Assembly: GCA_040218575.1 (NCBI GenBank) | Contig: JAVJRE010000001.1 | Coordinates: forward strand, 248,001 to 312,000 | Direction of reading: 5' to 3' | Origin: Alphaproteobacteria bacterium | Lineage (GTDB): Bacteria > Pseudomonadota > Alphaproteobacteria > JAVJRE01 | Length of the DNA: 64,000 bases | Shown: piece after piece, positions 17,381 through 26,342 of the stretch | Numbering within the stretch: position 1 is the first letter of the stretch | Layout of the letters: the number at the start of each line of letters is the position of its first letter | The notes under the pieces: model-generated | The model's database searches: none | Told to the model about the DNA's origin: nothing | Seen by the model: only the letters and a program-made list of their open reading frames with translations | Made by a program: the position numbers and the translations under genes

Positions 17381-18001
17381 TCAGGGCCGTGTCCGGCCGT
17401 CGGTGCGGTGGCGCATGACAAGCCGGGCCTGCGCCACGGCAAAGGCAAGGGTCAGGGGCAGCATGCCGAACACCTTGAAACTGACCCAGATCTCAGTGGT
17501 CTGGCTGCGCCAGACCGCCTCGTTGAGAGCGGCGAGGAAAAGAAAGAACAGGCCCCAGCGGAGCGTCAGATGGCGCCAGCCGGCATCATCCAGGCTGAGC
17601 GCGCTGTCGAGCACCACGCGGATGGGTGAGCGGCCAAGCCCATAGCCGCCGAGCAGCACCATGGCGAAAGCCAGATTGACCAGGGTTGGCTTCAGCTTGA
17701 TGAACACCTCGCTGTCCAGCGCCAGGGTCAGTCCACCCATGACGATCACCACGATACCGGTGACAAGAGGCGTTACGGCGATGCGTCGTGTGGCCAGCCA
17801 GGTCAGCCCCAGGGCCAGGCTGACGGCGACCATGAAGGCGGCGGTAGCGGCGAACAGGCCGGACATCTGAAAGACGATGAAGAAGACCGCCAGCGGACCC
17901 AGGTCGAGCGCCAGACGCCGGCCCGACGACACGGTCCGCACCGGCCGGTCTGCCGGCGTATGGCGGCCGGGGTCATGACCGGGATCGCTCTTGTCGTTCA
18001 A
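17381..18001 (-). CDS. yciB: Inner membrane protein YciB / septation protein A (IspZ)
   Basis: The product is a polytopic inner-membrane protein with about five hydrophobic segments and the family motifs LDLGPLAVFFIVF, VFIKLKPTLVNLAFA and WVSFKVFGMLPLTLAF. YciB/IspZ proteins affect cell-envelope integrity and septation; the exact activity is unsettled. The best start is a TTG at 18001 (206 residues), which overlaps the transporter's TGA as TTGA and has GGAGG seven bases upstream. No ATG or GTG fits better. The last gene of the dapF-mtaB-ftsY-DMT-yciB run. Confidence 0.85.
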   Translation of the reverse strand: MNDKSDPGHDPGRHTPADRPVRTVSSGRRLALDLGPLAVFFIVFQMSGLFAATAAFMVAVSLALGLTWLATRRIAVTPLVTGIVVIVMGGLTLALDSEVFIKLKPTLVNLAFAMVLLGGYGLGRSPIRVVLDSALSLDDAGWRHLTLRWGLFFLFLAALNEAVWRSQTTEIWVSFKVFGMLPLTLAFAVAQARLVMRHRTDGRTRP

Positions 18002-18852
18002 AACACAGCCTCCAGATTGAGCAGCACGATACCGGCCGCCACCATAGCGGCGGCGGCCACACGCCAGCGGCCGAACGGTTCGCCCAGAAGAAGTGTGCCG
18101 ATGACTGCAGCGAAGATGACGCTGGTCTCGCGCAGGGCGGCGATGGGAGCGATGGTGCCCTGGCTGTAGGCCCACACCACAACCGCATAGCCGAAGCCGG
18201 CGAGCGTGCCACCCAGCAGGCTGCGCCAGCCATTGCGTTTGAGGAAGGGCGCGATCAGCCGGCGGCGGGCCACCAGAGTGGCCGTCAACAGCGGCATAAG
18301 CTGGACCATGAGCATCCAGCCGATATAGCTGAACGGGTCTTGTGGCAGGCGTGCGCCGAGCGCGTCGGAGAAACTGTAGGCGGCGATGGTCAGGCCGACG
18401 AGCAAGGCATAGGTGATGCCGCGCAGGGGAGCGCCGACACCGCGTCGGCGCAGGGCCAGCGCCAGAATGCCGCCGCAGATGGCCAGGATGCCAAGCCAGG
18501 CCAGCGGCGAGAGAAACTCTCCCGCCACGGGCGCCGACAGCAAGGCGACGAACAGCGGGCCCGAACCGCGGGCGATGGGGTAGGCCTGGCTCAGATCGCC
18601 ATGGCGATAGGCGGCCAGCAGGGCGGCGTAGTGCAGGCTGTAGGACAGGCCCGAGAACAGCAGGAAAGGGATGACCGCCAGCGGCGGCAGCGGCGCCCAG
18701 ATGGCGATGGCAAGGCCCATCAGCGCCGGCGGCGTCATCAGGCAGGTGACCGACAACAGACGGTCGCCCGAGGCCTTGACCATGGCGTTCCATACCGCAT
18801 GGATGACGGCCGATAGCAGCACCAGGCCGACGAGCAGGGGTTCCAGCGTCAT
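17998..18852 (-). CDS. DMT superfamily (EamA) transporter
   Basis: The 284-residue protein has about ten hydrophobic segments in two EamA repeats, with AVIHAVWNAMVKASGD at the start and REtsVIFAAVIGTLLLGEPFG-type sequence in the second repeat. EamA proteins export or import small metabolites such as amino acids. The substrate is not predictable. It begins 49 bases after ftsY, and its stop overlaps the TTG start of yciB. Co-transcription with ftsY is likely because the preceding genes on this strand are all tightly packed. Confidence 0.85.
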   Translation of the reverse strand: MTLEPLLVGLVLLSAVIHAVWNAMVKASGDRLLSVTCLMTPPALMGLAIAIWAPLPPLAVIPFLLFSGLSYSLHYAALLAAYRHGDLSQAYPIARGSGPLFVALLSAPVAGEFLSPLAWLGILAICGGILALALRRRGVGAPLRGITYALLVGLTIAAYSFSDALGARLPQDPFSYIGWMLMVQLMPLLTATLVARRRLIAPFLKRNGWRSLLGGTLAGFGYAVVVWAYSQGTIAPIAALRETSVIFAAVIGTLLLGEPFGRWRVAAAAMVAAGIVLLNLEAVF

Positions 18853-18901
18853 GGGCTGTCAGTGGGCGGGGCGAGGCGCGGGTGCAGGTGCAGCGCTATG
18901 G

Positions 18902-19921
18902 TCAATCGTCGCCGTCCGGGTCAGGGTCCGGGTCCAGGCCGAGCAGCGAACGGGCGAAGGCGCGAGCTTCGAACGGCCGCAGATCCTCCACCCCTTCGCC
19001 GACACCGACAGCATGGATTGGCAGACCGAACTCCCGCGCCAGACCAACCACCACGCCGCCCTTGGCGGTACCGTCGAGTTTGGTGACGATGAGACCAGTG
19101 ATGGCCGCCGCCTCATTGAACAAGCGCACCTGCTGGTAGGCGTTCTGGCCGACCGTGGCGTCCAGCACCAGCAAGGTGGTGTGGGGTGCGGCAGGGTCCA
19201 GCTTCTTCAGGACACGCACCACCTTGGCCAGCTCAGCCATGAGATCGGCCTTGTTCTGCAGCCGGCCGGCGGTGTCGATGGCCAGGATGTCCATATGGTC
19301 CCGGCGCGCCCGATCAAGCGCGTCATAGGCCAGGCCCGAAGAATCGGCGCCGGGGCGAGCGGTCATGACGGTGGTGTCAGACCGGCGGCCCCACACCTGT
19401 AGCTGCTCTGTGGCGGCGGCGCGGAAGGTGTCGCCGGCCACCAGCAGGGCCGAGCGGCCGCTGTCGCGCCATTGTCGCGCCAGCTTGCCAAGCGTTGTGG
19501 TCTTGCCGCTGCCGTTGACGCCCATGACCAGCACCACATGGGGACCGTTCTGAGGCGTGAGCGTCAGAGGCACCGCCACCGGTTGCAGGATGGCGGCGAT
19601 GTCATGGGCGAGATGACGGCGCACGTCTTCATCACTGACGTCACGGCCGAAGCGCGCGCGGGCCAGGCTTTTGCACAGGTCGCTGGCGGTGGCGACCCCG
19701 AGGTCGCTGGCTATGAGCGTGTCTTCCAGCTCTTCCAGTGCCGCCTCGTCGAGGCGGCGGCGGCGCACGACGCCGGCGATGCCGTCGCTGAGACCGCGGG
19801 CGCTGCGGCCGAGACCGTTGCGCAGGCGCTGCAGCCAGTTGCGACGGGGGGCCGCCGGGGTTTCTGACTCTGCCGGCGGGCGGGCCGGGTCGGGATGTTC
19901 TGTGCTGTCGTTCTGGCTCAT
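18902..19921 (-). CDS. ftsY: Signal recognition particle receptor FtsY
   Basis: FtsY is the membrane-associated GTPase that receives SRP-ribosome complexes for co-translational insertion. The 339-residue protein has a short charged N-terminus, the N domain, and the G domain with GVNGSGKTTTLGKLARQ, DTAGRLQNKADLM and VTKLDGTAKGG. It lacks the long acidic A domain of the E. coli protein, as many alphaproteobacterial forms do, and ends in an acidic DPDPDPDGDD. The ATG overlaps the mtaB stop as ATGA. Its partner Ffh is encoded 2.6 kb away on the other strand. Confidence 0.97.
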   Translation of the reverse strand: MSQNDSTEHPDPARPPAESETPAAPRRNWLQRLRNGLGRSARGLSDGIAGVVRRRRLDEAALEELEDTLIASDLGVATASDLCKSLARARFGRDVSDEDVRRHLAHDIAAILQPVAVPLTLTPQNGPHVVLVMGVNGSGKTTTLGKLARQWRDSGRSALLVAGDTFRAAATEQLQVWGRRSDTTVMTARPGADSSGLAYDALDRARRDHMDILAIDTAGRLQNKADLMAELAKVVRVLKKLDPAAPHTTLLVLDATVGQNAYQQVRLFNEAAAITGLIVTKLDGTAKGGVVVGLAREFGLPIHAVGVGEGVEDLRPFEARAFARSLLGLDPDPDPDGDD

Positions 19922-21297
19922 GATCGGGCGGCCAGGCCGGTGCGGCGGGCCAGCAGGCGACCGTCGCCCATGGCGATGATGCGGGCCCGGACCACGCGGC
20001 CCACGTCATCGGGTCGCGCGTGACCCAGGCGAATGATCGCCCCGTCGCCGCCGCGGCCATCGCCGCCGCCGTCGCCATTGGCGGTTTCCACCAGCACCTC
20101 GGCCGCGCGGCCCAGACGCTGGCGGTGGAAGGCGGCGAGAACCTGGTCGCCGGCGCGCCGCAGACGGGCGGCGCGGGCCCGTCGCTCGGCCACCGCCACC
20201 TGTGGCATGCGCGCGGCCGGTGTGCCGGGGCGGGCGGAGTAGGGAAAAACATGCAGAAAGGCGAGGCCCGCCTCGTGCACCAGCGCCAGGCTGTTGTCGG
20301 CCATAGGGGCGGTCTCGGTCGGAAAGCCGGCAATGAGGTCGGCGCCAAACCCGGCCTCCGGCCGCACCGCGCGCAAGCGCGCCACCAGCTCCAGCACGTG
20401 ATGGCGCAGGTGGCGACGTTTCATGCGCTTGAGGACCATGTCATCGCCAGCCTGGACCGACAGGTGGAGATGGGCCAGCAGACGCGGTTCGCTGGCGAAG
20501 ACCCGATGCAGCGGCTCGTCGATGGCGCCGGGATCAAGCGAGGACAGGCGCAGACGGTTCAACTCCGGCACCCGCTCCAGCAGGTCGGCCACGGCATTGC
20601 CGAGGGTCGGCCGGCCCGCCAGATCATGGCCCCACGAGGTCAGATCGACCCCGGTCAGCACAACCTCGGCGAAACCCCGGGCCACCAGGTCCCGGGCCCG
20701 GCGCACGATGTCGGCCATGGGCAGGCTGCGGTTCTGTCCGCGGGCAAAGGGGATGATGCAGAAGGTGCAGCGGTGGTCGCAGCCGTGCTGAATGGCGAGG
20801 AAGGCGCGGGCCCGGCCGTCGAAGGCGCCGGCCGCATCACCGGCCATATCGTCAGCGGGCGCCATCGGCACGGTGGTGTCGGTCATAATGTCGGCGACAT
20901 CAGTGCGGGCGGTGCGGGCGCCGGTAGCCGAAGGGTCGGCGGCATGGCCATGCGCGCCGGTCAGCGCCCGCCAGCTAGCCGGCCGCAGCTTCTCCGCATT
21001 GCCCAGTACGTGGCTGACGCCCGGCATGGCGGCGAACACCGCCGGATCAAGCTGGGCGGCGCAGCCGGTGACGATGAGCGGGCGGCTCGGCGCATCCCGG
21101 TGCAGCCGGCGCACGGCCTGGCGTGCCTGGCGCGTGGCCTCTGCGGTGACCGCACAGGTGTTGACGATAGCCGCATCCGTCAGGCCGGCGGCCAGGGCGT
21201 GACGGCGGATGACATCGCTTTCCCACGCGTTGAGGCGGCAGCCGAAGGTCAGGACCGTCGGTTCGCCGGCGCCGGCCGCCGGTGCGGGCCCGTTCAT
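19918..21297 (-). CDS. mtaB: tRNA (N6-threonylcarbamoyladenosine(37)-C2)-methylthiotransferase MtaB
   Basis: This radical-SAM enzyme adds a methylthio group to t6A37 of ANN-decoding tRNAs. The 459-residue product has an N-terminal UPF0004 domain (TFGCRLNAWESDVI, IVNTCAVTAEAT), the radical-SAM cluster motif CDHRCTFCIIPFARG, and a TRAM-like tail. CRLN instead of CQMN separates MtaB from MiaB and RimO. A glycine-rich stretch in the tail (ANGDGGGDGRGGDG) looks like a flexible insertion. The start overlaps the dapF stop and the stop overlaps the ftsY start, both as ATGA, indicating coupled translation of three genes. Confidence 0.93.
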   Translation of the reverse strand: MNGPAPAAGAGEPTVLTFGCRLNAWESDVIRRHALAAGLTDAAIVNTCAVTAEATRQARQAVRRLHRDAPSRPLIVTGCAAQLDPAVFAAMPGVSHVLGNAEKLRPASWRALTGAHGHAADPSATGARTARTDVADIMTDTTVPMAPADDMAGDAAGAFDGRARAFLAIQHGCDHRCTFCIIPFARGQNRSLPMADIVRRARDLVARGFAEVVLTGVDLTSWGHDLAGRPTLGNAVADLLERVPELNRLRLSSLDPGAIDEPLHRVFASEPRLLAHLHLSVQAGDDMVLKRMKRRHLRHHVLELVARLRAVRPEAGFGADLIAGFPTETAPMADNSLALVHEAGLAFLHVFPYSARPGTPAARMPQVAVAERRARAARLRRAGDQVLAAFHRQRLGRAAEVLVETANGDGGGDGRGGDGAIIRLGHARPDDVGRVVRARIIAMGDGRLLARRTGLAARS

Positions 21298-22208
21298 GCG
21301 CCGGCGACCGGGCCAGCGGTGTCCGCCGCCGCGGCCAACAGGGCGGGCGACACGGTGCCCCGAAAGGCGGTGCGTGCGGGCCCGCTCATGACCACGTGAT
21401 TATCGTCGCGCCAGGCGATATGGAGATCGCCGCCATCGAGGCGCAGTCGCGCCGCCGGCCGGTCCACCAGGCCGCGTCGATGAGCCGCCACCAGGGCGGC
21501 GCAGGCGCCGGTGCCGCAGGCCCGCGTAATCCCGGCGCCACGCTCCCACACCCGCATGCGCAGGGTCCTGGTGTCCAGCAGGGAGACGACCTCCACATTG
21601 ACCCGGCGGGGAAAGAAGGGATCGCGCTCGATCTGTGGCCCGAGTGTGGCGAGGTCCACGACCTCGGCGTCGGGCACGAAGAAAACCGCATGGGGATTGC
21701 CGACATTGACGCCGACCGGATCGCTCAGCGGCCCGCCGGAAACCGGCATGTGCAGGGTATCGCACGGGCTGGCCACCGGAATGTCCCGCCAGTCGGTGCG
21801 GACCGGGCCCATATCCACACTGATCCAGTCGCCGGTGTCGTTTCGGCCCGGCCCGGCGAGATCGGCTGCGGCGCGCCAGCCGCTGACCGGGCCAGACGGG
21901 GTGTCGAGCCGAACCAGGTCCGCGCCGCTTTCATCCAGCAGCAGCCCGACCAGGCAGCGGGCGGCGTTGCCGCAGGCCTCGGCGGTACTGCCGTCGGCAT
22001 TCCATATGGCCATGGCGGCGTCGAGCGCCGCCTCGGCGCCGGCAGTCAGCAGGATGACCTGGTCGCAGCCGATGCCGGTGCGGCGGTCGGCCAGGGCACG
22101 GGCCAGGGCCGGCGTCACGGTCCAGCCGTGGCGGCGCCCGTCGAGCACGACGAAATCATTGCCGAGACCGTGCATCTTGAGAAACGGGGCGGGGGCGACC
22201 GGTTGCAT
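21294..22208 (-). CDS. dapF: Diaminopimelate epimerase
   Basis: DapF interconverts LL- and meso-diaminopimelate for lysine and peptidoglycan synthesis without a cofactor. The 304-residue product has both catalytic cysteines in their motifs, EACGNAARC and RACGTGACA, plus KMHGLGNDFVVLD at the start and NVGNPHAVFFV. The frame continues upstream for over 1 kb opposite ffh, but the family start is clearly the ATG at 22208. It is the first gene of the minus-strand operon ending in yciB. Confidence 0.95.
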   Translation of the reverse strand: MQPVAPAPFLKMHGLGNDFVVLDGRRHGWTVTPALARALADRRTGIGCDQVILLTAGAEAALDAAMAIWNADGSTAEACGNAARCLVGLLLDESGADLVRLDTPSGPVSGWRAAADLAGPGRNDTGDWISVDMGPVRTDWRDIPVASPCDTLHMPVSGGPLSDPVGVNVGNPHAVFFVPDAEVVDLATLGPQIERDPFFPRRVNVEVVSLLDTRTLRMRVWERGAGITRACGTGACAALVAAHRRGLVDRPAARLRLDGGDLHIAWRDDNHVVMSGPARTAFRGTVSPALLAAAADTAGPVAGA

Positions 22209-22487
22209 GACCCGACATATAGGGCGGCGGTGCCGCCAGCGTCCACCGCAAAGCCAGGTCACAAGCCCGCAAACGTGGTGTTTTCCTTGACTCCGGAAGG
22301 CCGGCGGGCCAAAACCACCCTTCCCAAGCGGGAAGTCGAGACAAGCGCCCAAGTCCTGCCGGCCAGACCGGTATGGTCCGTGGTGTCCGCCAGCCGATGC
22401 GTTGCATCCGCTGGCGTCCTTTGGCGTTTGCCTTCGTTGGTGTTTGTCCGATGTCCGGCCTGGGGTGGCGTAACCGATGGATCGCTG
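22209..22487. promoter_or_regulatory. Divergent dapF/ffh intergenic region
   Basis: The 279 bases hold the promoters for dapF and ffh. A perfect inverted repeat, CTTCCC AAGC GGGAAG (22320-22335), could form a small hairpin or bind a protein. GACTCCGGAAGG (22289-22300) resembles part of the SRP RNA loop, but the conserved GGAAGCAGCC tail is absent. No RNA gene is supported. Confidence 0.4.
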
Positions 22488-23846
22488 ATGTTCGACAGTC
22501 TGACAGATCGCCTGTCCGGAATATTCGACCGCCTGACGCGGCGCGGCAACCTGTCCGAAACCGAGGTGGGAGAGGCCCTGCGCGAAGTGCGGGTGGCCCT
22601 GCTGGAGGCGGATGTGGCGCTGCCGGTGGTGCGCGATCTGGTCGGTCGGGTGCGGGAGAAGGCGGTCGGCCAGGAAGTCCTGCGCGGCGTCAACCCGGCG
22701 CAGATGGTGGTCAAGATCGTCCATGACGAACTGGTCGCCACGCTGGGCAGCGATGAGAGCGCGCTGACGCTTGGCGGCGAGCCGCCGGCGGTAATCCTGA
22801 TGGTCGGCCTGCAGGGTTCCGGCAAGACCACCATGAGCGGCAAGATCGGCCTGCACCTGACGCGCAAGGAGCGCAAGAAGGTGCTTCTCGCCTCGCTGGA
22901 CGTCTACCGGCCGGCGGCGCAGGAGCAGTTGCGCGTGCTGGGCGAGCAGACGGACGTCGCCACCTTGCCCATCGAAGAGGGGCAAGAGCCGCTGGTCATC
23001 GCCAGCCGCGCCATGGATGTGGCCAGACGCGGCGGCTATGACGTGGTGGTGCTGGATACCGCCGGTCGCGTCACCGTCGACGACCAGATGATGGCGGAAG
23101 CGGCGGCCGTGCGCGACGCCGTCAAGCCGCGGGAGATTCTGCTGGTGGCCGATGCCATGACCGGCCAGGACGCAGTGAGCACGGCGGAGGCCTTCAATGC
23201 GCGGTTGGCGGTGACGGGAATCGCCCTGACGCGGGTGGATGGTGATGCGCGCGGTGGTGCCGCACTGTCCATGCGCGCGGTGACCGGCAAGCCCATCAAG
23301 CTGATTGGCGTTGGGGAACGGCCGGAAGACCTGGAGGCGTTCCATCCCGACCGCGTGGCCGGGCGCATTCTCGGCATGGGTGACGTGGTCAGCCTGGTGG
23401 AACGGGCGGCAGAGACCATCGAGCAGGCCGATGCCGAACGCATGGCCAAGCGCCTGCAGGCCGGCAAGTTCGATCTCAACGATCTGGCCAAGCAGCTAAA
23501 GCAGATGCGCCGCATGGGCGGCATGGGCCAGGTGCTGAAAATGCTGCCGGGCATGGGCCAGATGGGCAAAAAGCTTCAGCAATCAAAGGTGGATGATTCC
23601 GCACTGGCGCGGCAGGAGGCGATCCTCTCGTCCATGACCGAGCGGGAGCGCAGCCGGCCGGACATCATCAAGGCCTCACGCAAGCAGCGTATCGCCAGCG
23701 GCTCCGGCACCCGGGTGCAGGACATCAACAAACTGCTGAAGCAGCATCAGCAGATGCAGCAGCTCATGAAGCGGGCGCAGAAGATGGGCAAGGGCGGCAA
23801 GGGCGGGCTGGAAGAGCTGCTTGGCTCCGGCGGTCTGCCGCACTGA
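22488..23846 (+). CDS. ffh: Signal recognition particle protein Ffh
   Basis: Ffh binds 4.5S RNA and signal sequences and docks with FtsY. The 452-residue product has the N domain (MFDSLTDRLSGIFDRL), the G domain with VGLQGSGKTTMSGKI, DTAGRVTVDDQM and TRVDGDARGG, and a methionine-rich M domain (MRRMGGMGQVLKMLPGMG) followed by a Lys/Gly-rich tail. The start is the ATG at 22488; the frame extends far upstream but that part only shadows dapF. It is followed by rpsP after 93 bases. Usually the SRP RNA gene lies elsewhere, and it was not found here. Confidence 0.97.
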   Translation: MFDSLTDRLSGIFDRLTRRGNLSETEVGEALREVRVALLEADVALPVVRDLVGRVREKAVGQEVLRGVNPAQMVVKIVHDELVATLGSDESALTLGGEPPAVILMVGLQGSGKTTMSGKIGLHLTRKERKKVLLASLDVYRPAAQEQLRVLGEQTDVATLPIEEGQEPLVIASRAMDVARRGGYDVVVLDTAGRVTVDDQMMAEAAAVRDAVKPREILLVADAMTGQDAVSTAEAFNARLAVTGIALTRVDGDARGGAALSMRAVTGKPIKLIGVGERPEDLEAFHPDRVAGRILGMGDVVSLVERAAETIEQADAERMAKRLQAGKFDLNDLAKQLKQMRRMGGMGQVLKMLPGMGQMGKKLQQSKVDDSALARQEAILSSMTERERSRPDIIKASRKQRIASGSGTRVQDINKLLKQHQQMQQLMKRAQKMGKGGKGGLEELLGSGGLPH

Positions 23847-23939
23847 CACGACACAATCATCAATCAGGCAACCACAGCGTCGCGCAGATCCCTGCGCCGA
23901 CAACAACAACCCAACCGAGTTCAACAGAAAGCAGAGACT

Positions 23940-24473
23940 ATGGCATTGAAGATCAGACTGGCCCGCGGCGGCTCCAAGAAACGTCCGTTCTATCGAATCG
24001 TCGTCGCCGATTCACGGGCGCCGCGCGACGGCCGTTTCGTCGAGCGGCTGGGCTACTACAATCCCATGGTCGCCAAGGATAATCCGGAGCGTCTGCGGTT
24101 TGATGCCGAGCGCATCCGCCACTGGCTGAGCAAGGGCGCGCTGCCGACCGATCGCGTGGCGCGGTTCCTGGGCCAGGCGGAGATCATCCCCATGCCAGCG
24201 CGGCCGGAGCAGAGCAAACAGCACCTGCCAAAGGCCAAGGCGCAGGAGCGCGCGCGCGAGGCCGAGGCGAAGACGGCCGCCGCCGCAGACGCGGCGATCG
24301 CCGCCGAAGCCGCCGCCGCGGCGGAACGCAACGCCGCTGCAGCCGCCCCGGCGGAAGCCGCGCCCGCAGCGGAGGCGGTTCCGGCAGAGGCTGCGCCGAC
24401 AGAGACCACACCGGCAGAGGCTGGCGCCGATGGGACGGCGGCTGACGATACGGTCAAGGGCGACGCGGCCTAG
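23940..24473 (+). CDS. rpsP: Small ribosomal subunit protein bS16 with long Ala-rich tail
   Basis: The first ~85 residues are a normal bS16 ([44 protein letters not shown]). The protein then continues to 177 residues with a low-complexity tail of Ala, Glu and Pro ([15 protein letters not shown]-like repeats). bS16 is usually 75-90 residues, although extended forms occur in alphaproteobacteria. The tail is acidic overall and likely unstructured, extending from the 30S surface. The gene heads the common rpsP-rimM-trmD-rplS operon. Confidence 0.96.
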   Translation: MALKIRLARGGSKKRPFYRIVVADSRAPRDGRFVERLGYYNPMVAKDNPERLRFDAERIRHWLSKGALPTDRVARFLGQAEIIPMPARPEQSKQHLPKAKAQERAREAEAKTAAAADAAIAAEAAAAAERNAAAAAPAEAAPAAEAVPAEAAPTETTPAEAGADGTAADDTVKGDAA

Positions 24474-24486
24474 CCCGGCCCAGGCC

Positions 24487-25170
24487 ATGACCGGCGTCAA
24501 AGACAGGACCATGCGCGACGCGGGCACGGGCGATACGGGCACAGGCGAGGTGGGCGCGGATCACGGGTCCGGCGGGGCCGAGCGTATCTGCGTCGGCGTC
24601 ATTGCCGGTCCGCACGGGATCGGCGGCACGGTCAAGGTGCGCAGCTTCACCGAGGAGCCGGCGGCCATTACCCGCTACGGCCCGTTGTCGGACAGAGGCG
24701 GCCGGCGGCGCTTCGTGCTGCGGGTGGTCGGCGAGGCGCGTGGCCAGTTGTTGGCCCGGCTGGATGGCGTGGCCGATCGCACACAGGCCGAGACGTTGCG
24801 CGGCGTACAACTCTATGCGGAGCGTGCGGCGTTGCCGGCGCCGGCGGAGGAGGAGGAGTATTACCACGTGGATCTGATCGGTCTGAGGGCCGAGCGGCCC
24901 GACGGCAAGCCGCTTGGCCGGATCAAGGCCGTGCATGACTTTGGCGCCGGGCCGATCCTGGAGGTTGCGCCGCCGCAAGGGGCGTCGGTGATGGTGCCTT
25001 TCACCCGCGCCGTGGTGCCGCAGGTGGACCTTCCGGCCGGCCGGCTGGTGGTCGATCCGCCGCCAGGTCTGCTGGAGCCGGTGGGCGACGAGACACTGCC
25101 CGGTGCCGGGCCCGGCAGAGCGGCCGGCGGCACGGCAGGCAGGCCCGTCGTCGCGCCGCGCCGCGGCTGA
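24487..25170 (+). CDS. rimM: Ribosome maturation factor RimM
   Basis: RimM assists 16S rRNA processing and 30S head assembly and binds uS19. The core shows [21 protein letters not shown], the Leu/Val-rich first beta barrel, and the PRC-barrel half ([29 protein letters not shown]). It has extra tails on both ends: about 30 Gly/Asp-rich residues before the domain and 30 Pro/Gly/Arg-rich residues after it. The start could be the ATG at 24487 (227 residues) or at 24511, where an AGGA lies closer; I took the first ATG after the rpsP stop. Confidence 0.92.
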   Translation: MTGVKDRTMRDAGTGDTGTGEVGADHGSGGAERICVGVIAGPHGIGGTVKVRSFTEEPAAITRYGPLSDRGGRRRFVLRVVGEARGQLLARLDGVADRTQAETLRGVQLYAERAALPAPAEEEEYYHVDLIGLRAERPDGKPLGRIKAVHDFGAGPILEVAPPQGASVMVPFTRAVVPQVDLPAGRLVVDPPPGLLEPVGDETLPGAGPGRAAGGTAGRPVVAPRRG

Positions 25171-25192
25171 GCGCGGCTGGCGGCGGCCGGTT

Positions 25193-25924
25193 ATGTGGAC
25201 CGCCCGGGTGGTCACCTTGTTTCCAGAGATGCTGCCGGGCCCGCTGGCCCATTCGCTGGCCGGCAAGGCGCTGGAAAACGGCCTGTGGGCGCTTGAAACG
25301 GTGGACATCCGCGACTTTGCGCGCGATAAACACCGCTCCGTCGATGACGAGCCGTATGGCGGCGGGGCCGGTATGGTTCTGCGGCCGGACGTGGTGGATC
25401 GGGCCTTGGCCGCCGCCCGTGCGGGACTTGGGACCCCGCGTCCGGCGATCGTGCTGTCGCCACGTGGTGCGCCGTTGACCCAGGCGCGGGTCAAGGCGCT
25501 GGCGCGGGGGCCGGGGGTGGTTTTGCTGTGCGGCCGTTTCGAGGGCGTTGATCAGCGGGTGATCGAGGCGCACGGGCTGGAAGAAATCAGCCTTGGAGAC
25601 TATGTCCTGTCCGGTGGCGAGCCGGCGGCGATTGCCCTGGTCGATGCCTGTGTCCGCTTGTTGCCCGGGGTGTTGGGTGCGGCGGACTCGGTCAGTGAAG
25701 AGAGTTTCGAGAGCGGGTTGCTGGAATACCCGCACTACACCCGTCCCCGGGTGTGGACCGATGGCAACGGCGTCGAGCGCGCCGTGCCGGATATTCTGGT
25801 GTCGGGCGACCACGCGGCGATCCGCCGATGGCGTCAGGCAGAGGCGGAGACAATCACCCGCCAGCGGCGGCCCGACCTGTGGCGGGCCCGCGCGCGGCGG
25901 ACGGACAAGGCGGAAGAGTCATGA
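25193..25924 (+). CDS. trmD: tRNA (guanine(37)-N1)-methyltransferase
   Basis: TrmD methylates G37 next to the anticodon of tRNAs reading CNN codons, using S-adenosylmethionine and a trefoil-knot fold. The 243-residue product shows [41 protein letters not shown] and [13 protein letters not shown]. The start is the ATG at 25193; an upstream in-frame ATG (25103) would overlap rimM. Its TGA overlaps the rplS ATG as ATGA (25921-25924). Confidence 0.96.
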   Translation: MWTARVVTLFPEMLPGPLAHSLAGKALENGLWALETVDIRDFARDKHRSVDDEPYGGGAGMVLRPDVVDRALAAARAGLGTPRPAIVLSPRGAPLTQARVKALARGPGVVLLCGRFEGVDQRVIEAHGLEEISLGDYVLSGGEPAAIALVDACVRLLPGVLGAADSVSEESFESGLLEYPHYTRPRVWTDGNGVERAVPDILVSGDHAAIRRWRQAEAETITRQRRPDLWRARARRTDKAEES

Positions 25925-26334
25925 ATATCGTGCAGGAACTGGAACAACGTGAAATGGCCCGTCTGAGCGAAGGCAAGACCATGCCGGAGTTCAGCCCCGG
26001 CGATACCGTGCGGGTCAATGTCCGGGTGGTGGAAGGAACGCGCGAGCGTGTCCAGGCCTTCGAGGGCGTGTGCATCGCCCGCAAGAATGACGGCCTGAAC
26101 TCCAGCTTCACCGTTCGCAAGCTGTCCTATGGCGAAGGCGTCGAGCGCGTCTTTCCGCTGTATGGCCCCAGGCTTGATTCGGTTGATCTGGTGCGCCGCG
26201 GCGATGTGCGCCGGGCCAAGCTGTACTATCTGCGTGGACGGACCGGCCGCAAGGCGCGCATTGCCGAGCGCACCACCGGCCGTGGGATGACCGATGGCCG
26301 GGCCGATGCCGAGGTCAGCTCGCGCAAGCGCTGA
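25921..26334 (+). CDS. rplS: Large ribosomal subunit protein bL19
   Basis: bL19 sits at the interface of the subunits. The 137-residue product has [26 protein letters not shown]-type sequence, [16 protein letters not shown] and [18 protein letters not shown]. The tail after ARIAERT (about 20 residues, Gly/Arg/Lys-rich) is a modest extension. It is translationally coupled to trmD through ATGA, and leuC begins nine bases after its stop, so the leu genes may be read partly from this operon. Confidence 0.96.
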   Translation: MNIVQELEQREMARLSEGKTMPEFSPGDTVRVNVRVVEGTRERVQAFEGVCIARKNDGLNSSFTVRKLSYGEGVERVFPLYGPRLDSVDLVRRGDVRRAKLYYLRGRTGRKARIAERTTGRGMTDGRADAEVSSRKR

Positions 26335-26342
26335 TTTCCATC

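Noticed and set aside
17381-18793. 470-codon minus-strand reading frame as one protein
   Set aside because: The first 264 codons are out of frame with, and overlap, the DMT transporter. The real gene is yciB from the TTG at 18001.
22280-22310. SRP (4.5S) RNA in the dapF-ffh gap, suggested by CTCCGGAAGG
   Set aside because: The conserved GGAAGCAGCC loop tail and the paired flanks are absent.
21294-23345. 683-codon minus-strand reading frame
   Set aside because: Only its last 304 codons are dapF. The rest is opposite ffh and has no family resemblance.
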